Shown here in pieces: positions 50,905-59,344 of a stretch of DNA of 64,000 nucleotides. Position 1 is the stretch's first letter, and every line of letters begins with the position of its first letter. The notes beneath the pieces were generated by a model. The model worked only from the letters and a program-made list of their open reading frames with translations. It ran no database searches and had not been told where the DNA came from. The translations under genes and the position numbers were made by a program. Source of the stretch: Pseudonocardia sp. 73-21 (lineage in GTDB: Bacteria > Actinomycetota > Actinomycetes > Mycobacteriales > Pseudonocardiaceae); NCBI RefSeq assembly GCF_001899645.1, contig NZ_MKVV01000091.1, forward strand, positions 1 through 64,000. Reading direction: 5' to 3'.

Positions 50905-51729
50905 TTACGGAGTCGCGACGGCCGCCAGCTCGTCGAGGCGGCGCAACGTGGCGTCCTCGTCCAGGGTGGGCAGCGCCAGCGTCACCTCGTCGACGCCCGC
51001 CTCCGCGTACCCGGCCAGCACGGCCGGGTCGGGCGGGGCCGAGAACACCGTGAACGGCACCTTCTCCCGGCCCTGGTCGGCGAGCCAGCCCCGCACCCGG
51101 ACGATCTCCTCGGGCGACGTCCGGGCCCGGGGAAGCCAGGCGTCGCCGTACTCGACGAGCCGCCGCAGGGCCGCCGGGCTCTCGCCGCCCAGGTAGATCG
51201 GCGGGTGCGGTCGCTGCACCGGCTTCGGCCAGGAGAAGATCGGGTCGAAGTCGATCTGCGTGCCGTGGAACTCGGCCTCGTCGTCGGCCCAGATGGCCTT
51301 CAGCGCGGCGAGCTGCTCATCCATCCGCTTCCCGCGGGTGGTGGGGTCGACGCCGTGGTTGGCCATCTCCTCGCGGTTCCACCCGGCTCCGACGCCGAAC
51401 GCGACGCGGCCGTCGGAGATGACGTCCAGGCTCGCCACCTCCTTCGCGGTGTGGATCACGTCGCGCTGGGGGAGCAGCGCGATCCCGGTGCCCAGCGTCA
51501 GGGTCGAGGTGGCCGCGGCCACCGCCGCCAGCGCGACGAACGGGTCGAGCGTGCGGTAGTAGATCCGCGGCAGCTCCCCGCCGCCCGGGTAGGGCGACTC
51601 GCGGCGGACGGGGATGTGGGAGTGCTCCGCGAGGAACAGCGAGCCGAACCCGCGTTCCTCCAGCGCACGGCCGAGCGCGGCCGGGCGGATGCCCTCGTCG
51701 GTGATGAACGTGGCGATACCGAACCTCAT
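50905..51729 (-). CDS. LLM class F420-dependent oxidoreductase
   Basis: A 274-aa luciferase-like monooxygenase-fold enzyme. It begins MRFGIATFITDEGIRPAALG, then LFLAEHSHIPVRRESPYPGG, GTGIALLPQRDVIHTAKEVA and AFGVGAGWNREEMANHGVDP. The last is the pattern of the LLM F420 subgroup common in actinomycetes. It probably uses coenzyme F420 or FMN. ATG 51729 is used; GTG 51735 is two codons upstream. The gene lies 14 bp after the TPP enzyme gene. Confidence 0.9.
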   Translation of the reverse strand: MRFGIATFITDEGIRPAALGRALEERGFGSLFLAEHSHIPVRRESPYPGGGELPRIYYRTLDPFVALAAVAAATSTLTLGTGIALLPQRDVIHTAKEVASLDVISDGRVAFGVGAGWNREEMANHGVDPTTRGKRMDEQLAALKAIWADDEAEFHGTQIDFDPIFSWPKPVQRPHPPIYLGGESPAALRRLVEYGDAWLPRARTSPEEIVRVRGWLADQGREKVPFTVFSAPPDPAVLAGYAEAGVDEVTLALPTLDEDATLRRLDELAAVATP

Positions 51730-51743
51730 GGTCACTTCGTACC

Positions 51744-53390
51744 TCAGAACGGCCCGGTCAGCTCGCCCAGCCGCGTGGTGAGCCGGATGTTCTCGGCGTA
51801 GTCGACGGGGCACGCGATCACGGAGACGCCGTCGTCGGCGAGCGCGGCCCGCAGGGTGGGCAGCAGCTCGTCGGCGGCGCCGATCCGGTAGCCCGTCGCC
51901 CCGAAGCTCTCGGCGTAGGCCACGAAGTCGGGGTTCTGGAACCGCACCGAGGAGTGCCGGCCCAGCTCCAGGTCCATCTTCCACTCGATGAGGCCGTAGG
52001 CGTCGTCCTGCCAGATCAGCACGGTCAGCGGGATGCGCTCGCGGATCGCCGTCTCGATCTCCTGGCTGTGCATGAGGAACGAGCCGTCGCCCACCGCGGC
52101 CAGCGTGCGGACCTCCGGCTTCGCCAGCGCGGTGGCGATCGCGCCGGGCAGCGCGAACCCCATCGTCGACAGGCCGTTGGACAGCAGGCACGTGTTGGCC
52201 GCGTAGGTCGGGTAGAGCCGGGCCATCCACATCTTCACCGCCCCGGTGTCGGCCAGCACGATGTCGTCGCGGTCCAGGGCCTCGCGGGTGTCGACGACCA
52301 CGCGCTGCGGGCTCAGCGGGAAGCGGTCGTCGGCCGCGCCGCGCTCCAGCTCCTCGGCCAGCAGCGCCCGGATCCTGGCGGTGCCGGGCCCGACGCCCGG
52401 CTGCCGGGTGACCGCGGTGCGCAGCGCGTCGAGCGAGCGGGAGATGTCGCCCTCGATGCCGACGGCCACCGGGTAGTGCACGTCCACCTCGGCGGCGAAC
52501 CGGTGCACGTGCACGATCTGCTTGTCGCTCAAGGGATTGATCTTGACGGGGTCGAACTCCTGGAGCTCGTAGCCGACCGCGACGATCACGTCGGCCTCGG
52601 CGAACTCGAAGTTGACGTAGTCGTCGCGCATGAACCCGATGGCGCCCAGGGCCAGCTCGTGGTCGTCGGGGAACACACCCTTGCCGTGGAACGTGGTGGC
52701 CACCGGCACCTGCCAGGCCTCGGCCAGCGCGAGCAGGGCGGCCCCGGCGTCGTCACGGGCCGCGCCGTGCCCGGCGAGCAGCACGGGGCGGCGGGCGGCG
52801 TCGAGGATCTGCCGCGCCCGCTCGACCTGGCCGGGGGAGGGCTCCTCGGCACGCACCCGCGCGACCGGCAGCGGGGCGGCGCCGTCCGGCACCGGTGCGG
52901 CCTCGACGTCCTGCGGCACGGCGAGGTAGGTGGCGCCGGGCCGTTCGCTCTGGGCGGTCTTGAACGCGCGGCGCACCATCTCCGGCACCGCGGCGGGCCC
53001 GGGCACGAGGTCGGACCACTTGGTGATCGGGCGGAACATCGCCACGAGGTCGACGGCCTGGTGCGACTCCTTGTAGATCCGGTCCAGCCCCACCTGCGCC
53101 GACAGCGCCACCAGCGGCGTCGAGTTGGTCTGGGCGTCGGCCACGCCGAGCTGGAGGTTGATGGCACCCGGCCCGAGCGTGGCGCTGCAGACCCCGGCCT
53201 TCCCGGTCAGCCGCCCGTACATCTCGGCCATGAACGACGCGGCCTGCTCGTGGCGGGTGAGGACGTAGCGGATCCCGGAGCGTTCCAGGGCGTCGACGAA
53301 GTGGATGTTCTCCTCGCCGGGGATGCCGAAGACGAACTCGACGCCCTCGGCCTCCAGGCACGCGACGATCAGTTCAGCTGTAGTGGGCAC
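51744..53390 (-). CDS. Acetolactate synthase-like thiamine diphosphate enzyme
   Basis: A 548-aa ThDP enzyme with the three-domain pyruvate oxidase/acetolactate synthase layout: VEFVFGIPGEENIHFVDAL with the catalytic Glu in RHEQAASFMAEMYGRLTG, a central domain (RPVLLAGHGAARDDAG), and the cofactor motif GDGSFLMHSQEIETAIRERI. The short form, lacking an ilvN partner, resembles catabolic enzymes annotated as acetolactate synthase large subunit. The actual substrate is open. GTG 53390 matches the family N-terminus (TTAELIVACLEAEGVEF). It sits 10 bp after the HTH gene at the end of the hut run. Confidence 0.88.
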   Translation of the reverse strand: MPTTAELIVACLEAEGVEFVFGIPGEENIHFVDALERSGIRYVLTRHEQAASFMAEMYGRLTGKAGVCSATLGPGAINLQLGVADAQTNSTPLVALSAQVGLDRIYKESHQAVDLVAMFRPITKWSDLVPGPAAVPEMVRRAFKTAQSERPGATYLAVPQDVEAAPVPDGAAPLPVARVRAEEPSPGQVERARQILDAARRPVLLAGHGAARDDAGAALLALAEAWQVPVATTFHGKGVFPDDHELALGAIGFMRDDYVNFEFAEADVIVAVGYELQEFDPVKINPLSDKQIVHVHRFAAEVDVHYPVAVGIEGDISRSLDALRTAVTRQPGVGPGTARIRALLAEELERGAADDRFPLSPQRVVVDTREALDRDDIVLADTGAVKMWMARLYPTYAANTCLLSNGLSTMGFALPGAIATALAKPEVRTLAAVGDGSFLMHSQEIETAIRERIPLTVLIWQDDAYGLIEWKMDLELGRHSSVRFQNPDFVAYAESFGATGYRIGAADELLPTLRAALADDGVSVIACPVDYAENIRLTTRLGELTGPF

Positions 53391-53400
53391 ACCGCGGACA

Positions 53401-53787
53401 CTAGTTCTCCAGCCAGCCGTACACCGTCTGCGGCGAGACGCCCAGTGCCCGCGCCATCGCCCGCACCTCGGCACCCGCCGCCTTGCCGGCGCGGGCGAGC
53501 TCGCGCTGGCGGGCCTGCAGCTCGTCGATCCGGGTCGTGACCTCGGCCATGTCGTCGAGCAGGCCCAGCACCTCGGGGCTCGCCGCCGACCGGGACCGGC
53601 CGGCTCCGGGGCGGGGGAAGTCCCGGACGGCGTCGGGATCCCAGCGCTTCTGCGGCCCCGGCAGCGGCGGCGGTGCCTGACCGCGCGAGACGTAGCCGAG
53701 CCACGTCGGTGTCTTCACGCCCCACGCCTCGGCGCACTGCTGGCTGGTCCACGTCTCCGGCACGGGAGGCAGTCTTGCTTCCGTCAC
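53401..53787 (-). CDS. Small HTH protein at the end of the hut operon
   Basis: A 128-aa protein with two possible DNA-binding segments: an excisionase/MerR-like N-terminus (WTSQQCAEAWGVKTPTWLGY, then RWDPDAVRDF) and a C-terminal HTH (EVRAMARALGVSPQTVYGWL), joined by an Arg/Glu-rich helix (ITRIDELQARQRELARAG-like). GTG 53787 overlaps the hutI stop by GTGA, so it is translated with hutI. Function is unknown; it may be a regulator travelling with the hut operon. An ATG four codons upstream is the alternative start. Confidence 0.7.
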   Translation of the reverse strand: MTEARLPPVPETWTSQQCAEAWGVKTPTWLGYVSRGQAPPPLPGPQKRWDPDAVRDFPRPGAGRSRSAASPEVLGLLDDMAEVTTRIDELQARQRELARAGKAAGAEVRAMARALGVSPQTVYGWLEN

Positions 53788-54929
53788 GCGCCGGAGCATT
53801 CCAGGGCGCGCGCGATCGGGACACCCGGTCGGTAGGCCAGGTGCAGGTGGCTCGGGGCGTCGAGGACGGTGAGGTCGGCGTGCATGCCGGGCGCGATCAC
53901 GCCGATGTCGCTGCGCCGCAGCGCCCGCGCGGCCCCTGCGGTGGCCGCCCACAACGCCTCGGCCGGCGTCATCCCCATCTCGCGCACGGCCAGGGCGATC
54001 ATCAGCGGCATCGACGAGGAGAAGCACGTGCCCGGGTTGCAGTCGGTGGCCAGCGCCACCGTGGCCCCGGCGTCCAGCAGCCGGCGCGCGTCCGGGTAGG
54101 GCGACCGGGTGGAGAACTCGACGCCCGGCAGCAGCGTGGCCACGGTGTCGCCGACGGCCAGCGCGTCGACGTCGGCGTCGGACAGGTGGGTGCAGTGGTC
54201 GACGCTCGCCGCGCCCAGTTCCACGGCCAGCCCCACGCCGGGCCCGGCCGCGAGCTGGTTGCCGTGCACCCGCAGTCCCAGCCCGGCGGCGCGCCCGGCC
54301 TCCAGCACCGTGCGGGCCTCGTCGGCGTCGAAGGCGTGCGGGCTGGCGGGCTCGCAGAACACGTCGATCCAGCGGGCGTACGGCGCGCACGCCGCCAGCA
54401 TCTCCCCGGCGACCAGGCGGACGTACGCGTCGCGGGCCGCCCCGGCCGGGACGACGTGGGCGCCGAGGAACGTGGTCTCGGAGGTGACCTCGCCGGCCAG
54501 CCGCAGCGCGCGGCGCTCGTCGTCGACGGTGAGGCCGTAGCCGCTCTTGATCTCCACGGTGGTGGTGCCCTGCGCGCGCATCTCCGCGACGCGGGCTGCC
54601 AGCAGCGCGCGCAGGTCGTCGTCGGACGCGGCGCGGGTGGCGGCCACGGTGGAGGCGATTCCGCCACCGTCGTAGGCCTGGCCGGCCATGCGGGCGGCGA
54701 ACTCGGCGGAGCGGTCACCGGCGAAGACGAGGTGGGCGTGGGAGTCGACGAACCCCGGGACCACGGCGCGGCCACCGAGGTCGACGCGGGTGTCGGCCGG
54801 GGGCGCGTCGGCGGCCCGGCCCACCCACCGGACGAGGCCGTCGGCGTGCACGAGGGCGGCGTCGGTCAGCGAGCCGAGCTCCGGGTGGTGCGTGACGAGC
54901 TCGCTGATCCCGGTGACGAGAGTGCTCAC
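53784..54929 (-). CDS. hutI: Imidazolonepropionase
   Basis: A 381-aa amidohydrolase that opens imidazolone-5-propionate to N-formimidoyl-L-glutamate. The metal-binding motif is VDSHAHLVFAGDRSAEFAAR. Also typical are TTTVEIKSGYGLTVDDERRA, the LRVHGNQLAAGPG segment and VALATDCNPGTCFSSSMPLM. GTG 54929 begins STLVTGISELVTHHPE. It is 88 bp from the hutF stop and its own stop overlaps the HTH gene start. Confidence 0.95.
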   Translation of the reverse strand: MSTLVTGISELVTHHPELGSLTDAALVHADGLVRWVGRAADAPPADTRVDLGGRAVVPGFVDSHAHLVFAGDRSAEFAARMAGQAYDGGGIASTVAATRAASDDDLRALLAARVAEMRAQGTTTVEIKSGYGLTVDDERRALRLAGEVTSETTFLGAHVVPAGAARDAYVRLVAGEMLAACAPYARWIDVFCEPASPHAFDADEARTVLEAGRAAGLGLRVHGNQLAAGPGVGLAVELGAASVDHCTHLSDADVDALAVGDTVATLLPGVEFSTRSPYPDARRLLDAGATVALATDCNPGTCFSSSMPLMIALAVREMGMTPAEALWAATAGAARALRRSDIGVIAPGMHADLTVLDAPSHLHLAYRPGVPIARALECSGA

Positions 54930-55017
54930 GGTTCCATCCTGGCGACGTGGGGCGCGCGTTCCGTACGCCACGCGCGCGGCGGGACGCGAGCGTCGGGCCG
55001 GAACGCGCGCGCGGGGC

Positions 55018-56394
55018 TCATCGGTCCACCCACAGCGGGGTGATCGCGGCGTGGAGGGCGCCGCCGACGTCGCCCAGGCGGTGGTGGCCGCCGTCGACGA
55101 CCACCTCGCCGTCCACCAGCACCGTGTCGACGTCGGCGGCGGTCGCGGCGAACAGGATCTGCGCCGGGTCGGTGCCCGCGGTGCGGACGGTGTCGGTGCG
55201 CATGGCCACCAGGTCGGCCGGCGCGCCCACCTCGAGCCGCCCCGCGTCCGGGCGGCCGAGAGCCGCGTGCGCGGTGAGGGCGGCCAGCAGGTCGGCGGGG
55301 GTGAACCGGCCACGCTCCCCGGTGGCCAGCCGCTCGTGCATCTCCATTGCGCGGGCCTCCTCGACCAGGTCCGTGACGGCCTGCTGGTCGCTGCCCAGCG
55401 ACAGCGTCACGCCGGCGTCACGCAGGGCGCGCGCGGGGCCGATGCCGTCGGCGAGGTCGCGCTCGGTTGTGGGGCAGAAGCACGCGCCGGTGCCGGTGGC
55501 GCCGAGCAGGGCGATGTCGCCGCCGGTCAGGTGGGTGGCGTGCACCGCCGTCGTCGCGGGGGAGAGCACGCCCTCGGCGGCCAGCAGCCCGGTCGGGGTG
55601 AGGCCGTGGCGGGCGAGGCAGGCGGCGTTCTCGGCGGGCTGCTCGGAGAGGTGCACGTGCAGCGGGCGGCCCGCCGCGGCGGCTGCGACCTCCTTGAGCG
55701 CTTCTCGGGGCACGGCACGCACCGAGTGCACGGCCACGCCGTCCGCGTCGGCCGCGCGAACGGCCCAGGCGTCGACGTCGCGGTCGGCGAACCGCACCTG
55801 GACCTCGTCGAGCGGCGCGTCGAAGCCGCCGGTCAGGTAGCAGGTGTCGAGCAGCGTCAGCCGGATGCCGGCGTCGACCGCGGCCTGGCGCAGGGCGTGG
55901 TCCATGGCGGCGGGGTCGGCGTAGGGGCGCCCGCCCGGGGCGTGGTGCAGGTAGTGGAACTCCGCCACCGCCGTGACCCCGCCCAGCGCCATCTCCGCGT
56001 AGGTGGCGCGGGCGAGGGCCAGGTAGGAGTCGGGGTCGAGCCGTGTGGCCACGGCGTACATCCGCTCCCGCCACGTCCAGAACGTGCCGCCCCGGTCGTG
56101 GGTGCGCCCGCGCAAGGCCCGGTGGAACGCGTGGCAGTGGGCGTTGGCGAAGCCGGGGAGCACCACGCCGGGCAGCCGGACGGCCGAGCCGGCGGCCGTG
56201 CCGGGCGTGACGGAGGTGAAGAGCCCGTCCGCGACGGTCAGGGTGACGGCGGTGGCGGGTCCGCCGGGGAGCAGGGCGTGCGCGGCCCAGTAGTGCGTGG
56301 CCCCATCGCCGTGATCACCGTCCGGGGACGCCGGGCCGGCTGTGGCGCGGTCGGCAGCCCCGACACGGTGATCACGGGCGGAGGGCGGCGTCAC
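55018..56394 (-). CDS. hutF: Formimidoylglutamate deiminase
   Basis: A 458-aa amidohydrolase converting N-formimidoyl-L-glutamate to N-formyl-L-glutamate and ammonia. Signatures: PGFANAHCHAFHRALRGRTH, VTAVAEFHYLHHAPGG, PLHVHLSEQPAENAACLARH and LSLGSDQQAVTDLVEEARAM. The first 30 residues (from GTG 56394) are a low-complexity extension containing GATC-rich palindromic DNA, absent from typical HutF. The start overlaps the upstream amidohydrolase stop by GTGA. Its presence means this genome uses the formylglutamate branch of histidine breakdown. Confidence 0.93.
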   Translation of the reverse strand: MTPPSARDHRVGAADRATAGPASPDGDHGDGATHYWAAHALLPGGPATAVTLTVADGLFTSVTPGTAAGSAVRLPGVVLPGFANAHCHAFHRALRGRTHDRGGTFWTWRERMYAVATRLDPDSYLALARATYAEMALGGVTAVAEFHYLHHAPGGRPYADPAAMDHALRQAAVDAGIRLTLLDTCYLTGGFDAPLDEVQVRFADRDVDAWAVRAADADGVAVHSVRAVPREALKEVAAAAAGRPLHVHLSEQPAENAACLARHGLTPTGLLAAEGVLSPATTAVHATHLTGGDIALLGATGTGACFCPTTERDLADGIGPARALRDAGVTLSLGSDQQAVTDLVEEARAMEMHERLATGERGRFTPADLLAALTAHAALGRPDAGRLEVGAPADLVAMRTDTVRTAGTDPAQILFAATAADVDTVLVDGEVVVDGGHHRLGDVGGALHAAITPLWVDR

Positions 56395-57593
56395 CGGGCC
56401 AGCTCCTCTGCGACCGTGGCCAGCGCCGCGACGCCCGCGAGGCAGTCGTCGCGCTCGGCGAACTCGGCGGGGGAGTGCGAGACGCCGGTCGGGTTGCGGA
56501 CGAACAACATCGCCGTGGGGACGCCCGCCGCGCTGAGGATGCCGGCGTCGTGCCCGGCGCCGGTGGCGAGGACGGGGGCGTCGTCCAACAGCGCGGACAG
56601 CCGACCGGCGAGGTCCGTGGGGAAGGGGGTGATGCCGGTCCACGACTCCTCCGTGAGGGTGCCCCGGCGGTCCTCCACCAGTGACGTGAGATCGGCGATC
56701 ACGGCCCGCACCCGCGCCTCGTCGTCGCCCCGGGCGTCGACCCAGCCGGTGACCAGCGACGGGATCGCGTTCACGCCGTTGGGCTCGACCCGCACCTTGC
56801 CGCACGTGGCCACCGCGTCGTGCTTCTCGGCGGCCTCCCGGGCGGCGAGGACGAGCGACGCGAACGCGAGCATCGGATCGTCGCGGTCGGCGAGCAGGGT
56901 GGTGCCCGCGTGGTTGGCCTCGCCGGGCAGGTCGACGCGCCACCGCCCGTGCGGCCGGATCGCCGACCCCACCGCCACGGCCCGGTCGAGGTCGGCCAGC
57001 CCGCGCCCCTGCTCCACGTGCAGCTCGACGAACGTGCCGACGCGGCGCAGCGTCTCGGCGTCGGTTCCGAGGTGGGCGGGGTCGTGGCCGGCGCGGGTCA
57101 TCGCCTCGGCCATCGTGATCCCGTCGGCGTCGGTCAGGCCGCGGGCGCGGACGGCGTCCAGTGCGCCGGTGAGGATCCGCGATCCGGCGCACGCGATGCC
57201 GAACCGGGCGCCCTCCTCGTCGCAGAAGTGGGCGACGGCGATCGGCCGCGACGGCGTGAACCCCCTGTCCCGCACCGCGTCCAACGCCGCGAACGCCGAG
57301 ACGACGCCGAGCGGCCCGTCGAACGCGCCGCCGTCGGGGACCGAGTCGAGGTGCGAGCCGAGCACGAGGCCGGGCCCGTCGGCGTCGGGATCGCCCCACC
57401 AGGCCCACTGGTTGCCGGCCCGGTCGGTGACGAGATCGAGCCCCCGCGCGGCGGCCTCACCGGCGAACCACTCGCGCAGCGTCGCGTCCTCGGAGGTCCA
57501 CGCCGAGCGCCGGTACCCACCGGAACGCGCGTCCCGGCCGACGGGGGCCAGGTCGCCCCACATCCGGTCCCATGGCAACAGAGCCACGTTCAT
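56391..57593 (-). CDS. M20 family amidohydrolase (allantoate amidohydrolase-like) in the hut operon
   Basis: A 400-aa member of the M20 Zn-dependent amidase group that includes allantoate amidohydrolase, N-carbamoyl-amino-acid hydrolase and ureidoglycolate hydrolases. Visible motifs: GLVLGSHLDSVPDGGAFDGP, AVAHFCDEEGARFGIACAGS, TFVELHVEQGRGLAD and the C-terminal GAGHDAGILSAAGVPTAMLF. ATG 57593 has AGGTGG upstream. It lies between hutU and hutF with tight overlap, where a formylglutamate deformylase (HutG) is expected but missing. I infer it releases formate from N-formyl-L-glutamate. Automatic labels would call it allantoate amidohydrolase, though no other purine-degradation gene is here. Confidence 0.85.
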   Translation of the reverse strand: MNVALLPWDRMWGDLAPVGRDARSGGYRRSAWTSEDATLREWFAGEAAARGLDLVTDRAGNQWAWWGDPDADGPGLVLGSHLDSVPDGGAFDGPLGVVSAFAALDAVRDRGFTPSRPIAVAHFCDEEGARFGIACAGSRILTGALDAVRARGLTDADGITMAEAMTRAGHDPAHLGTDAETLRRVGTFVELHVEQGRGLADLDRAVAVGSAIRPHGRWRVDLPGEANHAGTTLLADRDDPMLAFASLVLAAREAAEKHDAVATCGKVRVEPNGVNAIPSLVTGWVDARGDDEARVRAVIADLTSLVEDRRGTLTEESWTGITPFPTDLAGRLSALLDDAPVLATGAGHDAGILSAAGVPTAMLFVRNPTGVSHSPAEFAERDDCLAGVAALATVAEELAR

Positions 57594-57633
57594 GCCACCT
57601 CGTTGCGGCACCGTGGCTCTGCTGCAGGTCGGG

Positions 57634-59292
57634 TCACGCGCCCTCCCGCATGGGCAGGCGCAGGCCCTGCTCCACCGCCTTGTCCACCGCCGAGTCGTAG
57701 CCGGCGTCGGCGTGGCGCAGGACGCCCATCCCGGGGTCGTTCGTCAGGACCCGTTCGATCTTCTGTGCCGCCAGCGGCGTGCCGTCGGCCACCGTGACCT
57801 GGCCGGCGTGCAGGGAGCGGCCGATGCCGACGCCGCCGCCGTGGTGGATCGACACCCACGTCGCACCCGACGACGTGGCGGTCAGCGCATTGAGCAGCGG
57901 CCAGTCGGCGATGGCGTCGGAGCCGTCGGCCATGGCCTCGGTCTCGCGGTAGGGGGAGGCGACCGATCCGGTGTCGAGGTGGTCGCGGCCGATCGCGATC
58001 GGCGCCGACACCCGGCCGTCGGCCACCATCTCGTTGAACAGCGCTCCCGCCTTGTCGCGCTCGCCCTGCCCGAGCCAGCAGATGCGGGCGGGCAGGCCCT
58101 GGAACGCGACCTTGTCCTGGGCGGCGCGGATCCAGCGGTGCAGGTGGTCGTTGTCGGGGAACAGGTCCAGCACGGCCTCGTCGGTGGCGTGGATGTCGGC
58201 CGGGTCGCCCGAGAGCGCCACCCAGCGGAACGGACCCTTGCCCTCGCAGAACAGCGGCCGGATGTAGGCGGGCACGAACCCGGGGAAGGCGAACGCCCGG
58301 TCGTAGCCGCCCTGGCGGGCCTCGTCGCGGATGGAGTTGCCGTAGTCGAACACCTCGGCGCCCGCGTCCTGGAACCCGACCATCGCCTCGACGTGGCGGG
58401 CCATCGACTCCCGCGCGCGGTCGGTGAACTCCTCGGGCTTGGCCGCGGCGTAGTCGGGCCAGTCGTCGACGTCGATGCCGGCGGGGAGGTAGGACAGCGG
58501 GTCGTGGGCGGAGGTCTGGTCGGTGACGACGTCGACGTCGACGCCGCGGCGCAGCAGCTCGGGCAGCACCTCGGCGCAGTTGCCGACGACGCCGACCGAG
58601 AGGGCCTTGCGCGAAGCTCTGCTCTGCACACAGATGCGCACCGCCTCGTCGAGCGAGCCCGCGAGCACGTCGAGGTAGCGGTGCTCGACCCGCCGCTGGA
58701 GCCGCGTGCCGTCGACGTCGATGACGAGGCAGACGCCGCCGTTCAGCGTGACCGCGAGGGGCTGCGCACCGCCCATGCCGCCGCACCCACCGGTGACCGT
58801 CAGCGTGCCGGCCAGCGTCCCGCCGAACTTCTTGGCGGCGACGGCGGCGAACGTCTCGTAGGTGCCCTGCAGGATGCCCTGGGTGCCGATGTAGATCCAC
58901 GATCCGGCCGTCATCTGGCCGTACATGGTCAGCCCGAGCTTCTCCAGACGGCGGAACTCCGGCCAGGTCGACCAGTCGCCGACGAGGTTGGAGTTGGCGA
59001 TCAGCACCCGCGGCGCCCACTCGTGCGTGCGCAGCACCCCGACCGGCTTGCCGGACTGGACGAGCATCGTCTCGTCGTCGGCCAGCGTGGTGAGCGTGCG
59101 GACCATGGCGTCGAAGGAACGCCAGTCGCGCGCGGCCCGGCCGGTGCCGCCGTAGACGACGAGGTCATCGGGCCGCTCGGCCACGTCGGGGTCGAGGTTG
59201 TTCTGCAGCATGCGCAGCGGGGCCTCGGTCTGCCACGACCGGGCGGTGAGGGCGGTGCCGCGCGGAGCGCGGACGGGACGGGCGCCTTCCAT
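57634..59292 (-). CDS. hutU: Urocanate hydratase
   Basis: A 552-aa urocanase that converts urocanate to imidazolone propionate using tightly bound NAD. Characteristic segments include MLQNNLDPDVAERPDDLVVY, YGQMTAGSWIYIGTQGILQG, TVTGGCGGMGGAQPLAV (NAD-binding glycines), FDYGNSIRDEA and SIHHGGGVGIGRSLHAGQV. Length is normal. ATG 59292 follows a GGAGAGAG site. It is second in the hut operon, 52 bp after hutH. Confidence 0.97.
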   Translation of the reverse strand: MEGARPVRAPRGTALTARSWQTEAPLRMLQNNLDPDVAERPDDLVVYGGTGRAARDWRSFDAMVRTLTTLADDETMLVQSGKPVGVLRTHEWAPRVLIANSNLVGDWSTWPEFRRLEKLGLTMYGQMTAGSWIYIGTQGILQGTYETFAAVAAKKFGGTLAGTLTVTGGCGGMGGAQPLAVTLNGGVCLVIDVDGTRLQRRVEHRYLDVLAGSLDEAVRICVQSRASRKALSVGVVGNCAEVLPELLRRGVDVDVVTDQTSAHDPLSYLPAGIDVDDWPDYAAAKPEEFTDRARESMARHVEAMVGFQDAGAEVFDYGNSIRDEARQGGYDRAFAFPGFVPAYIRPLFCEGKGPFRWVALSGDPADIHATDEAVLDLFPDNDHLHRWIRAAQDKVAFQGLPARICWLGQGERDKAGALFNEMVADGRVSAPIAIGRDHLDTGSVASPYRETEAMADGSDAIADWPLLNALTATSSGATWVSIHHGGGVGIGRSLHAGQVTVADGTPLAAQKIERVLTNDPGMGVLRHADAGYDSAVDKAVEQGLRLPMREGA

Positions 59293-59344
59293 GGGTCTCT
59301 CTCCTCGGGTCAGGGGTCGCACGGGCGCGTCAGCGCACGGTGCT

